A stretch of 64,000 nucleotides of DNA from Pseudomonas sp. Fl4BN1 (GTDB lineage Bacteria > Pseudomonadota > Gammaproteobacteria > Pseudomonadales > Pseudomonadaceae). Within the stretch, counting starts at the first letter, position 1. The number at the start of each line of letters is the position of its first letter. Of the stretch, positions 35,293 through 45,912 are shown in pieces. The stretch spans positions 62,001-126,000 of the forward strand of contig NZ_JAAARM010000003.1 of the NCBI RefSeq assembly GCF_009908285.1. The letters are read 5' to 3'. The position numbers and the translations under genes were made by a program. The notes under the pieces are model-generated. The model had not been told where the DNA came from. It searched no databases and saw only the letters and a program-made list of their open reading frames with translations.

Positions 35293-36815
35293 AGAGCCTG
35301 ATGAAAAAACCGCTCACCACCCCGATAGCCGATGTCTGCCTGCTGCTCGAAGGCACCTGGCCTTATGTCCGAGGCGGCGTGTCCGGCTGGATCCACCAGA
35401 TGATCCTCGGGTTGCCGGAACTGACCTTTTCGGTGCTGTTCATCGGTGGGCAGCGTGAGGCTTATGGCCAGCGCCGCTATGACATTCCGCCGAACGTGGT
35501 GCACATCGAAGAGGTGTTCCTGGAGGAAGCCTGGCGCAATCCGAAACATCGGCGAGTCGCGCACCAGGCGTCCCTCGAAGAGCTGAGCAACCTCTATCGG
35601 TACTTGCACAACCCGGAGAAACCTGCGGCCGAATTGGGCTTCAGCGTGCTCGAGTCGCTGGCCCAAGGGCGGATAACCCTGGATGACGTGCTCTACAGCC
35701 GCCCCAGTTGGGAGGCGCTGACCGAAGGCTACCAGCAGCACTGCGCCGACCCTTCTTTCGTCAATTACTTCTGGACCCTGCGCACCATGCAGTCGCCGTT
35801 GCTGATGCTGGCCGAAGCGGCCCGGCGCATGCCGCGGGCGCGGGTGCTGCATGCGATCTCCACCGGCTACGCCGGGCTGTTGGGCTGCATTCTCAAGCAG
35901 TTGTGGAATTGCCGTTTCCTGTTGAGTGAGCACGGCATCTACACCAAGGAACGCAAGATCGACCTGGCCCAGGCCAGTTGGATCGCCGAGAGCACCGAGC
36001 AGGCCTTCAACGACAGCATGGACGCCGGTTCCGGTTATGTGCGCATGCTCTGGGTGCGCTTCTTCGAGCGGATCGGTTACCTGGCCTACGAGAGTGCCGA
36101 CCAGATCATTGCGCTGTACGACGGTAACCGCCAACGCCAGATCAAGGATGGCGCACGGCCGGAGCGCACCCAGGTGATCCCCAACGGCATCAACCTGGAG
36201 CAATGGACCACAGCACTGAGCGCCCGGGCCGAAGGCATTGCGCCGGTGGTCGGGCTGATCGGTCGGGTGGTGCCGATCAAGGACGTCAAGACGTTCCTGC
36301 GGGCCATGCGCGGGGTGCTCAGCGTGATGCCGCAGGTCGAGGGCTGGATTGTCGGGCCGGAAGAGGAAGACCCCGAGTATGTCGCCGAATGCCGCAGCCT
36401 GGTGGCGAGCCTGGGGCTTGAGGACAAGGTGCTGTTCCTGGGGTTTCAGCGTATCCAGGACATCCTGCCGCAATTGGGCCTGATGGTGCTGACGTCCATC
36501 AGTGAAGCTCAGCCCCTGGTGATTCTCGAAGCTTGGGCCGCCGGTACGCCGGTGGTCAGCAGCGATGTCGGCTCTTGCCGCGAGTTGATCGAAGGCGGTG
36601 TGGCCGCCGACCGTGACCTGGGCTTGGCCGGTGCTGTGGTGGCGATTGCCGATCCGCAGGCCACCTGCCAGGCGATCACCGATCTACTGCGTAGCCCCCA
36701 GCGCTGGAAATCGGCCCAAGAGGCGGGTTTGTTGCGGGTGCACCGTTATTACAGTGAGACATTGATGCTAGATCGTTATCGCACGCTCTACCAAGCTGCC
36801 ATGGGGGCCGAGTAA
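35289..36815 (+). CDS. pelF: PelF, GT4-family Pel glycosyltransferase
   Basis: 508 residues, starting in the ATGA overlap. The N-terminal domain starts ADVCLLLEGTWPYVRGGVSG, the signature of PelF. The C-terminal Rossmann domain has VIPNGINLEQW, GLIGRVVPIKDVKTFLRAM and the GT4 E-x7-E motif SEAQPLVILEAW (Glu 406 and 414). It is the cytoplasmic polymerase using UDP-GalNAc/GlcNAc. The next gene starts with no gap. Confidence 0.97.
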   Translation: MKSLMKKPLTTPIADVCLLLEGTWPYVRGGVSGWIHQMILGLPELTFSVLFIGGQREAYGQRRYDIPPNVVHIEEVFLEEAWRNPKHRRVAHQASLEELSNLYRYLHNPEKPAAELGFSVLESLAQGRITLDDVLYSRPSWEALTEGYQQHCADPSFVNYFWTLRTMQSPLLMLAEAARRMPRARVLHAISTGYAGLLGCILKQLWNCRFLLSEHGIYTKERKIDLAQASWIAESTEQAFNDSMDAGSGYVRMLWVRFFERIGYLAYESADQIIALYDGNRQRQIKDGARPERTQVIPNGINLEQWTTALSARAEGIAPVVGLIGRVVPIKDVKTFLRAMRGVLSVMPQVEGWIVGPEEEDPEYVAECRSLVASLGLEDKVLFLGFQRIQDILPQLGLMVLTSISEAQPLVILEAWAAGTPVVSSDVGSCRELIEGGVAADRDLGLAGAVVAIADPQATCQAITDLLRSPQRWKSAQEAGLLRVHRYYSETLMLDRYRTLYQAAMGAE

Positions 36816-38186
36816 ATGGCCGGTATCGGTTTCGAACTGCGCAAGATTCTCTCGCGCGACTCCTACACGGCGACACTGCATGCCTACGTCTACGCGGGCC
36901 TGATCAGCTCCGGGCCCTGGGTGCTGTCGATTCTCAGCGTGATGCTGGTGGGGATCATCAGCCTCGGGCTGGTGGTACCGGAGCTGCTGATCCGGCAGTT
37001 CCTGATTACCGTGACCTACCTGATGGCCACGTCGCTGATCCTCACTGGCGGGCTGCAGCTGTTTTTCACCCGCTTCGTCTCCGACCGTTTGTTCGAGCGC
37101 AAGTACGAGCAGATTTTGCCCAACCTGATTGGTGTGTTGCTGCTGGTGACCCTCGGCTCCGGGATCCTGGGCATCATTCTATTGGCCGTATTGTTCGACC
37201 AGTCGCTGATTTATCGCTTGCTGGTGCTGGCCAACTTCGTGGTGCTGTGCAACCTGTGGCTGGTGATCATTTTCCTCTCCGGGATGAAAGCCTATAACCG
37301 CATCCTGCTGGTGATGCTGGCGGGTTATTCGCTGATGGTCGGCAGCGCGTTCTTCCTGCGCTACATGGAAATGGAAGGCCTGCTGATGGCGCTGTTGCTG
37401 GGCCACAGCGCTCTGCTGTTCCTGTTCCTCTACGATATCCTGCGTGAATATCGCGCGGAAAAATTGGTGGCTTTCGACTTCCTCAAGCGTCGCCAGGTGT
37501 TCCTCAGCCTGTTGGTGACGGGGTTCTGCTACAACCTGGGAATCTGGATCGACAAGTTCATGTTCTGGTTCAACCCGGGCACCTCCAGCCAGGTGATCGG
37601 CCCGTTGCGGGCTTCGATTCTCTATGACTTGCCGATCTTCCTGGCGTACCTGGCGATCATTCCGGGGATGGCGGTGTTTCTGGTGAGGATCGAGACCGAC
37701 TTTGCCGAATGGTATGACCGGTTGTTTCGCGCGGTGCGTGACGGTGAAACCTTGCAACACATCGGTTCGCTCAAGGCCGAGATGACCTTCTCGATCCGCC
37801 AGGGACTGCTGGAAATCTGCAAGGTCCAGGGCCTGACGGTGGTGTTGCTGTTCCTCTTCGGTCCGCGGCTGCTGGAATGGCTGGGGATGTCCAGCTACTA
37901 CCTGCCGTTGTTCTACATCGACCTGATCGGGGTGAGCATCCAGGTGGTCTTCATGGCGATTCTCAACGTGTTTTTCTACCTCGACAAACGCGCGATCGTT
38001 CTGCAGCTGTGCCTGTTGTTCGTGGTGCTCAACGCTGTGCTGACGTCGGCCAGCCTGTACCTGGGGCCGAGCTTCTTCGGTTATGGCTTTACCCTCTCGC
38101 TGTTGGCCTGTGTGTTACTGGGGCTGGCGCGGCTGTCCACGGCGCTGGACGACCTGGAGTACGAGACGTTCATGTTGTCGCGCTGA
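36816..38186 (+). CDS. pelG: PelG, polytopic inner-membrane Pel transporter
   Basis: 456 residues with about 12 membrane helices, for example VLSILSVMLVGIISLGLVVP and LLLVTLGSGILGIILLAVLF, resembling MATE/Wzx-type flippases. It begins MAGIGFELRKILSRDSY, typical of PelG. It should move the growing polymer across the inner membrane with PelD, PelE and PelF. It is the last gene of the operon; 38187-38276 shows no clear terminator. Confidence 0.96.
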   Translation: MAGIGFELRKILSRDSYTATLHAYVYAGLISSGPWVLSILSVMLVGIISLGLVVPELLIRQFLITVTYLMATSLILTGGLQLFFTRFVSDRLFERKYEQILPNLIGVLLLVTLGSGILGIILLAVLFDQSLIYRLLVLANFVVLCNLWLVIIFLSGMKAYNRILLVMLAGYSLMVGSAFFLRYMEMEGLLMALLLGHSALLFLFLYDILREYRAEKLVAFDFLKRRQVFLSLLVTGFCYNLGIWIDKFMFWFNPGTSSQVIGPLRASILYDLPIFLAYLAIIPGMAVFLVRIETDFAEWYDRLFRAVRDGETLQHIGSLKAEMTFSIRQGLLEICKVQGLTVVLLFLFGPRLLEWLGMSSYYLPLFYIDLIGVSIQVVFMAILNVFFYLDKRAIVLQLCLLFVVLNAVLTSASLYLGPSFFGYGFTLSLLACVLLGLARLSTALDDLEYETFMLSR

Positions 38187-38276
38187 TCGGGCGAGCGCGT
38201 TGCAGGGTTGCACGCCGCGTGGGTTGACGCTGGCGCGAGCGGATCGCGCTGCGCCAGGTCAGGGTTACTGGCAGCG

Positions 38277-38987
38277 CTACTGTGCTGCCGGTGTGCCGCT
38301 GCCCAGGGCGAACTCCACCGCTGCCCGGGCATGCAGTTCGGTGGTATCGAGCAAGGGCAGGGGGCTGTGCTCCGGCTTGAGCAGCAGGCCGATTTCCGTG
38401 CAGCCGAGGATCACCGCCTGGGCGCCTCGGGCCTGGAGCGACTCGATCACCTGCTGATACACCCGGCGCGACGCCTCGCTGATAATCCCCACGCACAATT
38501 CCTCGTAGATGATCCGGTGCAGCGCCTGGCGCTCCTGCGCATCGGGTATCAGCACGTTCAGCCCGTGCTGCGCCAGGCGGTTCTTCAAGAAGTCCTGCTC
38601 CATGGTGAACGCTGTGCCCAACAGCCCCACGCTCAGGGTTGTCGCCTGCTGTGCAGCCTGCGCGGCGGGGTCGGCAATGTGCAGGAACGGCACCGTGATG
38701 GCCGCCTGAATCTGCTCGGCCACCTTGTGCATGGTGTTGGTACAGAGCACCACGCATTCAGCGCCGCCGTCTTGCAGACGCTGGGCCGCGTCCACCAGGA
38801 TCCGTGCGGCGACGTCCCAGCGCCCGGCATGCTGGGCCTGTTCGACAGGCCCGAAGTCGACGCTGTACATTAGCAACTGCGCCGAACGCAGCGGGCCCAG
38901 TCGATCACGAACCTGCTGATTGATCAGGCGATAGTATTCGGCGCTGGATTCCCAGCTCATGCCGCCGATCAGGCCAATGGTGCGCAT
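38277..38987 (-). CDS. aspartate/glutamate-type amino acid racemase
   Basis: 236 residues from ATG 38987, 6 bases after AAGGAG (an in-frame TTG at 38993 overlaps the spacer). It begins MRTIGLIGGMSWESSAEYY, typical of the Asp/Glu racemase (YgeA/RacX-like) group. Both catalytic cysteines are present: VLCTNTMHKVA near residue 83 and ILGCTEIGLLL near 195. YgeA-type enzymes make various D-amino acids, which in pseudomonads can affect biofilms and peptidoglycan. It is divergent from the AraC gene at 39067, which may regulate it. Confidence 0.88.
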   Translation of the reverse strand: MRTIGLIGGMSWESSAEYYRLINQQVRDRLGPLRSAQLLMYSVDFGPVEQAQHAGRWDVAARILVDAAQRLQDGGAECVVLCTNTMHKVAEQIQAAITVPFLHIADPAAQAAQQATTLSVGLLGTAFTMEQDFLKNRLAQHGLNVLIPDAQERQALHRIIYEELCVGIISEASRRVYQQVIESLQARGAQAVILGCTEIGLLLKPEHSPLPLLDTTELHARAAVEFALGSGTPAAQ

Positions 38988-39066
38988 GTGCAACTCCTTG
39001 AAGGGTGGTGTTGAATGGCCTTCAGTCTCCCGTGGCCCGCGGTAGCGATCTATCAGGAAATTTCAC

Positions 39067-39843
39067 ATGCCCGAGGTGCTTGAACGCCGTCTGCTGGACG
39101 GTCGCCTGGTTCTGCAACTGCTGCCTGCGGCTGCTTACAGCGCCCGCGATCCGGCACAGTGGCAAACCCTGGGCGTGACCCTGGAACGCCAGCGTGGGGT
39201 GCATGCGATCGACTCCGACCGCCGCGAGGATTTTGACACCTGGCCCGGTACCCTGGCCCTGACTCCGAAGGGCGTTGAAGTGTTTTCCGAATCCGCCAGC
39301 GGCGGCGAGTACCTGTTGGCACGCTGGCAGGGCGAAGCGCCGTTGATCGCCGGCCAACAGCGCCTGCAAAGCCCGGGACATGCCCGCGCCCTGGCCTTGG
39401 GCCGTGAAGCGCGGCGCTTGCTGCTGGCGTCCGAGACCGACGAACTGGCCCTGGAGCAATGCGCCCTGGCCTTCATTGGCCTGCCCCAGCAGACCCGCGC
39501 CAGCTCAGCCGCGTCGCTGCGCCTGGGCCAGGTCCTGCAACAGATTGCCGATGAATACGCCCAACCGCTGTCCCTGGCGCAACTGGCCGTGACTTACGGT
39601 CACAACGAGCTGCGCCTGCTGCGGGACTTCAGCCGTGGGGTGGGCATGACGCCCCATGCCTGGATCAGCGAAGTTCGCCTGCAAGCGGCCCGGCGCCTGC
39701 TGGAGCAGACGGACCTGCCCCTGGCCGCGATTGCCCTGGACAGCGGTTTTGCCCATCAATCACATTTGGGCAGTGCCCTGCGTAAAACCCTCGGCCTGAC
39801 CCCGCGCCAATACCGGCTGCAGTTCCACAACCGCGCAGGCTGA
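39067..39843 (+). CDS. AraC-family transcriptional regulator
   Basis: 258 residues. The N-terminal half is a sensor-like region without an obvious cupin signature. The C-terminal two helix-turn-helix motifs (residues about 160-255) read LSLAQLAVTYGHNELRLLRD and LPLAAIALDSGFAHQSHLGS followed by ALRKTLGLTPRQYR, the AraC signature. Only 79 bases separate it from the divergent racemase gene. Confidence 0.9.
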   Translation: MPEVLERRLLDGRLVLQLLPAAAYSARDPAQWQTLGVTLERQRGVHAIDSDRREDFDTWPGTLALTPKGVEVFSESASGGEYLLARWQGEAPLIAGQQRLQSPGHARALALGREARRLLLASETDELALEQCALAFIGLPQQTRASSAASLRLGQVLQQIADEYAQPLSLAQLAVTYGHNELRLLRDFSRGVGMTPHAWISEVRLQAARRLLEQTDLPLAAIALDSGFAHQSHLGSALRKTLGLTPRQYRLQFHNRAG

Positions 39844-40063
39844 TCACGCCACCCATGGCCGTCACAGCCGCAGTCGGTGATCGAGCGATACGCAGCCGAC
39901 GATCTCACCGATGTCGCGCTCTTGCGGGTTGCTCGCAGCCTGGGGCTACGGCCACAGGTTTTGTCGGGCGTTCGCTAAACAGCTCTACGCACGCCCTGCG
40001 CATCTGCCATGATCAAGACCGGCGACCTGCTGTTCCCAAGGTCGATGCCAGGGAAAAAACGCA

Positions 40064-40555
40064 ATGGATGACATTCAGCAACTGGGCGAGATGCTGCGGC
40101 ATTACGCGGCAAGCGAAGCCCACAAGAAGCAGCTGTTCGACAGCCAGTCAGTGATCTGGAGTACGCGTATCCATGAGCTGTTCGGGCAGATCGAAGCGTG
40201 GCTGGCGCCGGTGCTGGTGCCGGACTTGCTGGCGCTGCATCGCGAGCCTTACGTGGCTTTCAGTCCCGCGGTGCCGGTGGAAAGCTCGACCTTCAAGAGC
40301 GAAAAGCTGACCATTGTGATTGCCGGGAAACCGGTGGAAATCGTGCCGGACATCATGGGCGCCAATGGGCAGATCTCCCTGGCGGTGATGGGCTTGACCG
40401 CTGCACGCCTGGGCAGTGTGTCGCTGGTGGGCGAGGCGTCTGGCGCCTGGCAGTGGCGCAAGACCAATGGCCTGAAAGACCCTGACATCTTCGTCTTCGA
40501 CGGCAACTTGCTTGCTGCCCAGTTGCAGAGCCTGATCCCTCGCGACCGCGCCTGA
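40064..40555 (+). CDS. hypothetical protein, about 163 aa
   Basis: Not recognised. A soluble protein without a signal peptide. An N-terminal helix (LGEMLRHYAASEAHKKQLFD) is followed by a beta-rich middle (SEKLTIVIAGKPVEIVPDIM, then GQISLAVMGLTAARLGSVSL). The ending is DIFVFDGNLLAAQLQSLI. Codon use is native. Upstream, 39844-40063 holds no other gene. Confidence 0.65.
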   Translation: MDDIQQLGEMLRHYAASEAHKKQLFDSQSVIWSTRIHELFGQIEAWLAPVLVPDLLALHREPYVAFSPAVPVESSTFKSEKLTIVIAGKPVEIVPDIMGANGQISLAVMGLTAARLGSVSLVGEASGAWQWRKTNGLKDPDIFVFDGNLLAAQLQSLIPRDRA

Positions 40556-40636
40556 CCTGGCGCGGCACCCGCATGTTTAGGCGTTGGCTGGCCAGCGAAA
40601 GCGGTCAGCCGTCATGTGCAAGACTTGCGGGTCGAT

Positions 40637-40658
40637 TCGCCGGCAAGCCGGCTCCTAC
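40637..40658. repeat. single REP element
   Basis: TCGCCGGCAAGCCGGCTCCT followed by AC is one REP arm in the intergenic space between two convergent genes. No inverted partner was found within 100 bases. Confidence 0.75.
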
Positions 40659-40713
40659 AGCGAAGGCGGTCTGCAGAAGCCTGCAGAATCTGCAGGCCCC
40701 TTCGCCAGTTCGT

Positions 40714-40938
40714 TCACATATCCAGGTTGATCCACCCCGGCTTGGCTTCCTCCGGTGCCACGGCATTGACCTTCTTGCCCGTGGTCAACTCCACCCGGCG
40801 CGCTACGTCCGGGTCGTCGGCAAAGGGAATCAGGCTGGCCTCATCCAGGCTCTTGGCGCTCTGATGGCGCAGGCAGTACTCGATGCAGAGGTAGAGAAAC
40901 ACCACCCCCAGCAGGTTGAACAGGATATCCATCAGCAA
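40714..40938 (-). CDS. small membrane protein linked to ccoN4
   Basis: 74 residues with one N-terminal membrane helix (ILFNLLGVVFLYLCIEYCL) and a polar tail (RRVELTTGKKVNAVAPEEAK). It lies 56 bases after the orphan ccoN on the same strand, so probably the same transcript. A small protein occupies the same position in P. aeruginosa (PA4134, from memory). It could be an assembly or stability factor in the role of CcoQ, but has no clear CcoQ sequence match. Confidence 0.7.
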   Translation of the reverse strand: MLMDILFNLLGVVFLYLCIEYCLRHQSAKSLDEASLIPFADDPDVARRVELTTGKKVNAVAPEEAKPGWINLDM

Positions 40939-40994
40939 TCTCGTTCCCGGAAAAAGGAAACGCCGGCCATGGCGGCCGGCGTGGGAAGGGTGGG

Positions 40995-42422
<1,428 letters not shown>

Positions 42423-42482
42423 GGTCAATGCTTCCACGGTTGCAAAGTCTTGCCAGGCCACCCGGTCTGGCACGGGGTGCAC

Positions 42483-42695
42483 TGTAGGAATCAGCGAGGA
42501 AACAAAACAGGCTCAGAAAAACTGCATTAATACGGATCAGATTTATCGTTTGTCCACGGCACTTCGGTAGCTACTGATATGGTTTTTTAGTTTTTACCTG
42601 AATCTGTAACGTTCTGCGCCGCAAGCGCATAGTCGCTCCCTCACCGCACGCGCCGCTTAGAGCACGATGAGCATTGATGAGGACGAGGTAGGCAC
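42483..42695. promoter_or_regulatory. divergent promoter region between ccoN4 and the siroheme reductase
   Basis: An AT-richer region (about 42500-42610) separates the two divergent units. I looked for an ANR/FNR box (TTGAT-N4-ATCAA) and found no convincing match. The two units probably share regulation, but no operator can be pointed to. Confidence 0.4.
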
Positions 42696-44369
42696 ATGTA
42701 TCAGTACGACGACTATGACCGGGCCCTGGTCTTTGAACGGGTGGCGCAATTTCGCGATCAGGTCGAGCGCTTCTTGGCCGGCCAGCTGAGCGAGGAAGAG
42801 TTTTTGCCCCTGCGTCTGCAGAACGGCCTGTATATGCAGAGGCATGCCTACATGCTGCGGGTGGCGATTCCCTACGGCACCCTGAGCGCCCGGCAGATGC
42901 GCACCCTGGCCAGCATCGCCCGGGATTTCGACCGCGGCTACGGGCACTTCACCACCCGCCAGAACCTGCAGTTCAACTGGATCGAGCTGGCCCAGGTGCC
43001 GGACATCCTCGAACGCCTGGCCGAGGTGGAAATGCACGCCATCCAGACCTCTGGCAACTGCGTGCGCAACATCACCACCGAAGCCTTTGCCGGGGTCGCC
43101 GCCGATGAGTGGCTGGACCCGCGTCCCCTGGCGGAGATCCTCCGCCAATGGTCGACCATCAACCCGGAATTCCTGTTCCTGCCGCGCAAGTTCAAGATCG
43201 CCATCTGCTCGGCCAAGCAGGACCGCGCGGCGATCATGATGCATGACATCGGCCTCTACCTGTACCGCGCCCACAGCGGCGAAATGCTCCTGCGGGTGAT
43301 CGTCGGCGGAGGCCTGGGGCGCACCCCGATCCTCGGCCTGCAGATCCGCGAAGGCTTGCCCTGGCAACACTTGCTGTCTTATGTCGAGGCGGTGTTGCGG
43401 GTCTACAACCGCCACGGCCGGCGCGACAACAAGTACAAGGCGCGGATCAAGATCCTGGTCAAGGCCCTGGGCATCGAAGCCTTCGCCAAGGAAGTGGAGG
43501 AGGAGTGGCAGCACATCAAGGACGGTCCGGCGCAGCTCACCGATGATGAGTACCAGCGGGTCGCCAGCGCCTTTGTGCCACCCACTTACGAGCGCCTGGT
43601 GGACACCGACCTCGACTACGGCAGCCGCCTGGCCGAGCATCCGGCGTTTGCCCGCTGGGTAGCGCGCAACGTGCAGCCGCACAAGATGCCGGGTTATACC
43701 AGCGTGGTGCTGTCGACCAAGCCGGGCGGCAGCTCGCCACCGGGGGACGTCACTGGCCTGCAGATGGACGCGGTGGCCGACTGGTCCGAGCAGTTCGGCT
43801 TCGGCGAAATCCGCATCGCCCACGAACAGAACGTGGTCCTGCCGGATGTGCCCAAGTCGCAACTGTTCGAGCTTTGGCAACGGGCCAGTGAACTGGGCCT
43901 GGGGTGTGCCAACGTCGGCTTGCTGACGGACATCATCGCCTGCCCTGGTGGTGACTTCTGCGCCCTGGCCAACGCCCGGTCGATCCCGATCACCCTGGCC
44001 ATCCAGCAGCGCTTCGAGGACCTGGACTACCTCCACGACCTGGGCGACTTGAGCCTGAACATCTCTGGCTGTATCAACGCCTGCGGTCATCACCATATCG
44101 GCAATATCGGCATCCTCGGGGTCGACAAGAATGGCGCCGAGTGGTTTCAGGTCACCCTCGGCGGCGCCCAGGGCCGCGACAGCACCTTGGGCAAGGTGAT
44201 CGGCCCGTCCTTCAGTGCCGAGGAAATTCCCCAGGTGATCGAGCGCATCATCGGCACCTTCGTGCGCTACCGCGAGAGCGACGAGCTGTTTATCGACACC
44301 TTGCAGCGCATTGGCCTGGAGCCGTTCAAGGAGCGGGTCTATCCCAAGGCCGTGGAGCTGATGGCATGA
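42696..44369 (+). CDS. nitrite/sulfite reductase hemoprotein (CysI/NirA-like paralogue)
   Basis: 557 residues. Two ferredoxin-like half domains and siroheme domains are seen, for example RDFDRGYGHFTTRQNLQFNW and IQTSGNCVRNITTEAFAGVA. The 4Fe-4S/siroheme cysteines are intact: Cys416 and Cys422 in CPGGDFC, Cys459 and Cys463 in GCINAC. The enzyme should reduce sulfite or nitrite by six electrons. Its position divergent from ccoN4 matches PA4130 of P. aeruginosa rather than the housekeeping cysI, and that cluster is linked to cyanide tolerance (recalled). The next gene overlaps its stop. Confidence 0.88.
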   Translation: MYQYDDYDRALVFERVAQFRDQVERFLAGQLSEEEFLPLRLQNGLYMQRHAYMLRVAIPYGTLSARQMRTLASIARDFDRGYGHFTTRQNLQFNWIELAQVPDILERLAEVEMHAIQTSGNCVRNITTEAFAGVAADEWLDPRPLAEILRQWSTINPEFLFLPRKFKIAICSAKQDRAAIMMHDIGLYLYRAHSGEMLLRVIVGGGLGRTPILGLQIREGLPWQHLLSYVEAVLRVYNRHGRRDNKYKARIKILVKALGIEAFAKEVEEEWQHIKDGPAQLTDDEYQRVASAFVPPTYERLVDTDLDYGSRLAEHPAFARWVARNVQPHKMPGYTSVVLSTKPGGSSPPGDVTGLQMDAVADWSEQFGFGEIRIAHEQNVVLPDVPKSQLFELWQRASELGLGCANVGLLTDIIACPGGDFCALANARSIPITLAIQQRFEDLDYLHDLGDLSLNISGCINACGHHHIGNIGILGVDKNGAEWFQVTLGGAQGRDSTLGKVIGPSFSAEEIPQVIERIIGTFVRYRESDELFIDTLQRIGLEPFKERVYPKAVELMA

Positions 44370-44860
44370 ACAACCTGTTGCGCTTGCACGAGGGTGAAGC
44401 CCAATTGGTCGAGGAAGATGCCTGGAGCCTGGTGCGCGGGGTCGACGACACGTTGCCCGATGGCCCGTTGATCCTGCCCCTGGCCCGCTGGCTGATGCGG
44501 CGCATCGAGCACCACCCGGCCCGGGATGGGGTATGGATCGGGCCGGACGATGAAGTGGAAAGCCTCAAGCCCTGGCTCAAGCTGATTCCGCTGATTGCCG
44601 TGGATTTTCCGAGTTTTCGCGATGGCCGGGGTTACAGCCAGGCGTACTTGTTGCGCACCCGCCTGGGCTGGATGGGCGAGTTGCGGGCCATTGGCGATGT
44701 ACTGCGCGATCAACTGAGCCACATGCGCCAATGCGGGTTCGATAGCTTTGCCGTGCGTGAAGACAAATGCGCCATGGATGCGCTCAAGGGCCTGGCGGGC
44801 ATGAGCGTGCTCTATGGCCGTTCGGTGATCGAGCCACGGCCGTTGTTCCGTCGTCGTTAG
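44366..44860 (+). CDS. DUF934 protein, partner of the siroheme reductase
   Basis: 164 residues starting at ATG 44366 inside the reductase stop (ATGA). It contains IPLIAVDFPSFRDGRGYSQA and LRTRLGWMGELRAIGDVLRD, the hallmark of DUF934 proteins that follow sulfite reductase genes. An accessory role in sulfite or nitrite reduction is inferred from this constant linkage. No cofactor motif is visible. Confidence 0.88.
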   Translation: MNNLLRLHEGEAQLVEEDAWSLVRGVDDTLPDGPLILPLARWLMRRIEHHPARDGVWIGPDDEVESLKPWLKLIPLIAVDFPSFRDGRGYSQAYLLRTRLGWMGELRAIGDVLRDQLSHMRQCGFDSFAVREDKCAMDALKGLAGMSVLYGRSVIEPRPLFRRR

Positions 44861-44887
44861 GCGACGGACGCTGCGCCGCAGCATAGG

Positions 44888-44972
44888 TGCCAGCTGTCCG
44901 GCGAAGGGGCTCTTGCTCTTGCGCGAGCCTGGCGGCCAGTTTCTGCTGGCTCGCCAGCTCCTGCCCATTGCC
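44888..44972. repeat. degenerate REP doublet
   Basis: GTGCCAGCTGTCCGGCGAAG at 44888 and GCTGGCTCGCCAGCTCCTG ending near 44972 look like a REP pair with several substitutions. It lies between the DUF934 gene and the next lipoprotein gene. Confidence 0.4.
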
Positions 44973-45077
44973 GCTGCGATGCATTGCCGAAAAAACACAG
45001 TCCCTTGCGGCGACCTTTTGGCTATACCTGTATTTCCCCTGGCCAGTTTCTGGCTGCGGCACCTACAGGAGTTACCC

Positions 45078-45749
45078 ATGAAGCTTGCTCTGACCCTCAG
45101 CACGCTGTGCCTTGCCACTCTCGGGATGGCCGGCTGCTCCAGCAACGTGACCCAGCCTGACGAATACTCCGGGTTTCTCCAGGACTACAGCCGACTCAAG
45201 GAAGCCAAGTCGCCATCCGGGATGGAGGTGATGCGCTGGATTGATCCCAAGCTCAAGCTGAGCAAGTACACCAGTGTGTACATCGAACCGACCCAGTTCT
45301 ATCCGCAGCCGCATCCCACGGTGAAGATTCCGCAAAACACCTTGTCCAACATCACCCGTTATTACGACCAGGCCTTGCAGCGTGAGATGAGCAAGTCCTT
45401 GCCGCTGGCCACCGGACCCGGCCCCGGCGTGGTGGTGGTGCGTGCGGCGATTACCGCGGTGAGCAGCAAGACCGAAGGCCTGAAGCCTTATGAAGTCATT
45501 CCAGTGGCCCTGGTGGCGGCGGCAGTCAGCACCGCCGCCGGCATACGCGACCAGGAGACCACCCTGGGAACCGAGGCGGCGTTTCTCGACGGTGGCAATA
45601 ACGCGGTGATTGCCGAGGTGGTGCGCAAGGGCACTGGCAAGCCGCTGGAAAACGACACCCAGGTGATGCAGGCCAACGATGTGAAGAACGTTATCGATGG
45701 CTGGGCCTCGGACATGCGCCAGTCCTACCTGCTGCTGAAGAATAAATGA
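45078..45749 (+). CDS. DUF3313 lipoprotein
   Basis: 223 residues from ATG 45078, preceded by CAGGAG. The lipoprotein signal is clear (TLCLATLGMAGCSSN, lipidated Cys near 19), followed by EYSGFLQDYSRLKEAKSPSG and YTSVYIEPTQFYP, the DUF3313 signature. The later part has AAITAVSSKTEGLKPYEVIP. It should lie in the outer membrane. Function of the family is unknown to me. Confidence 0.85.
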   Translation: MKLALTLSTLCLATLGMAGCSSNVTQPDEYSGFLQDYSRLKEAKSPSGMEVMRWIDPKLKLSKYTSVYIEPTQFYPQPHPTVKIPQNTLSNITRYYDQALQREMSKSLPLATGPGPGVVVVRAAITAVSSKTEGLKPYEVIPVALVAAAVSTAAGIRDQETTLGTEAAFLDGGNNAVIAEVVRKGTGKPLENDTQVMQANDVKNVIDGWASDMRQSYLLLKNK

Positions 45750-45912
45750 CCCGACGCTGAGGTCCGCACACTCGGGAATCACGCCCTGCGGACGCTGCCT
45801 CAGGCCGCTCGGACGATAACCACCGAAGAGCCTGCGCCGTCGCCCGCGTTGCGTGGGTTCGCGGCTTTCAGCAGTGCCTGTGCTGTGCATGGACGGCGTG
45901 CGCCGACAGCCG

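Noticed and set aside
42483..42695. ANR/FNR box upstream of ccoN4
   Set aside because: No sequence near TTGAT-N4-ATCAA was found; single half-sites such as CTGAT are not convincing.
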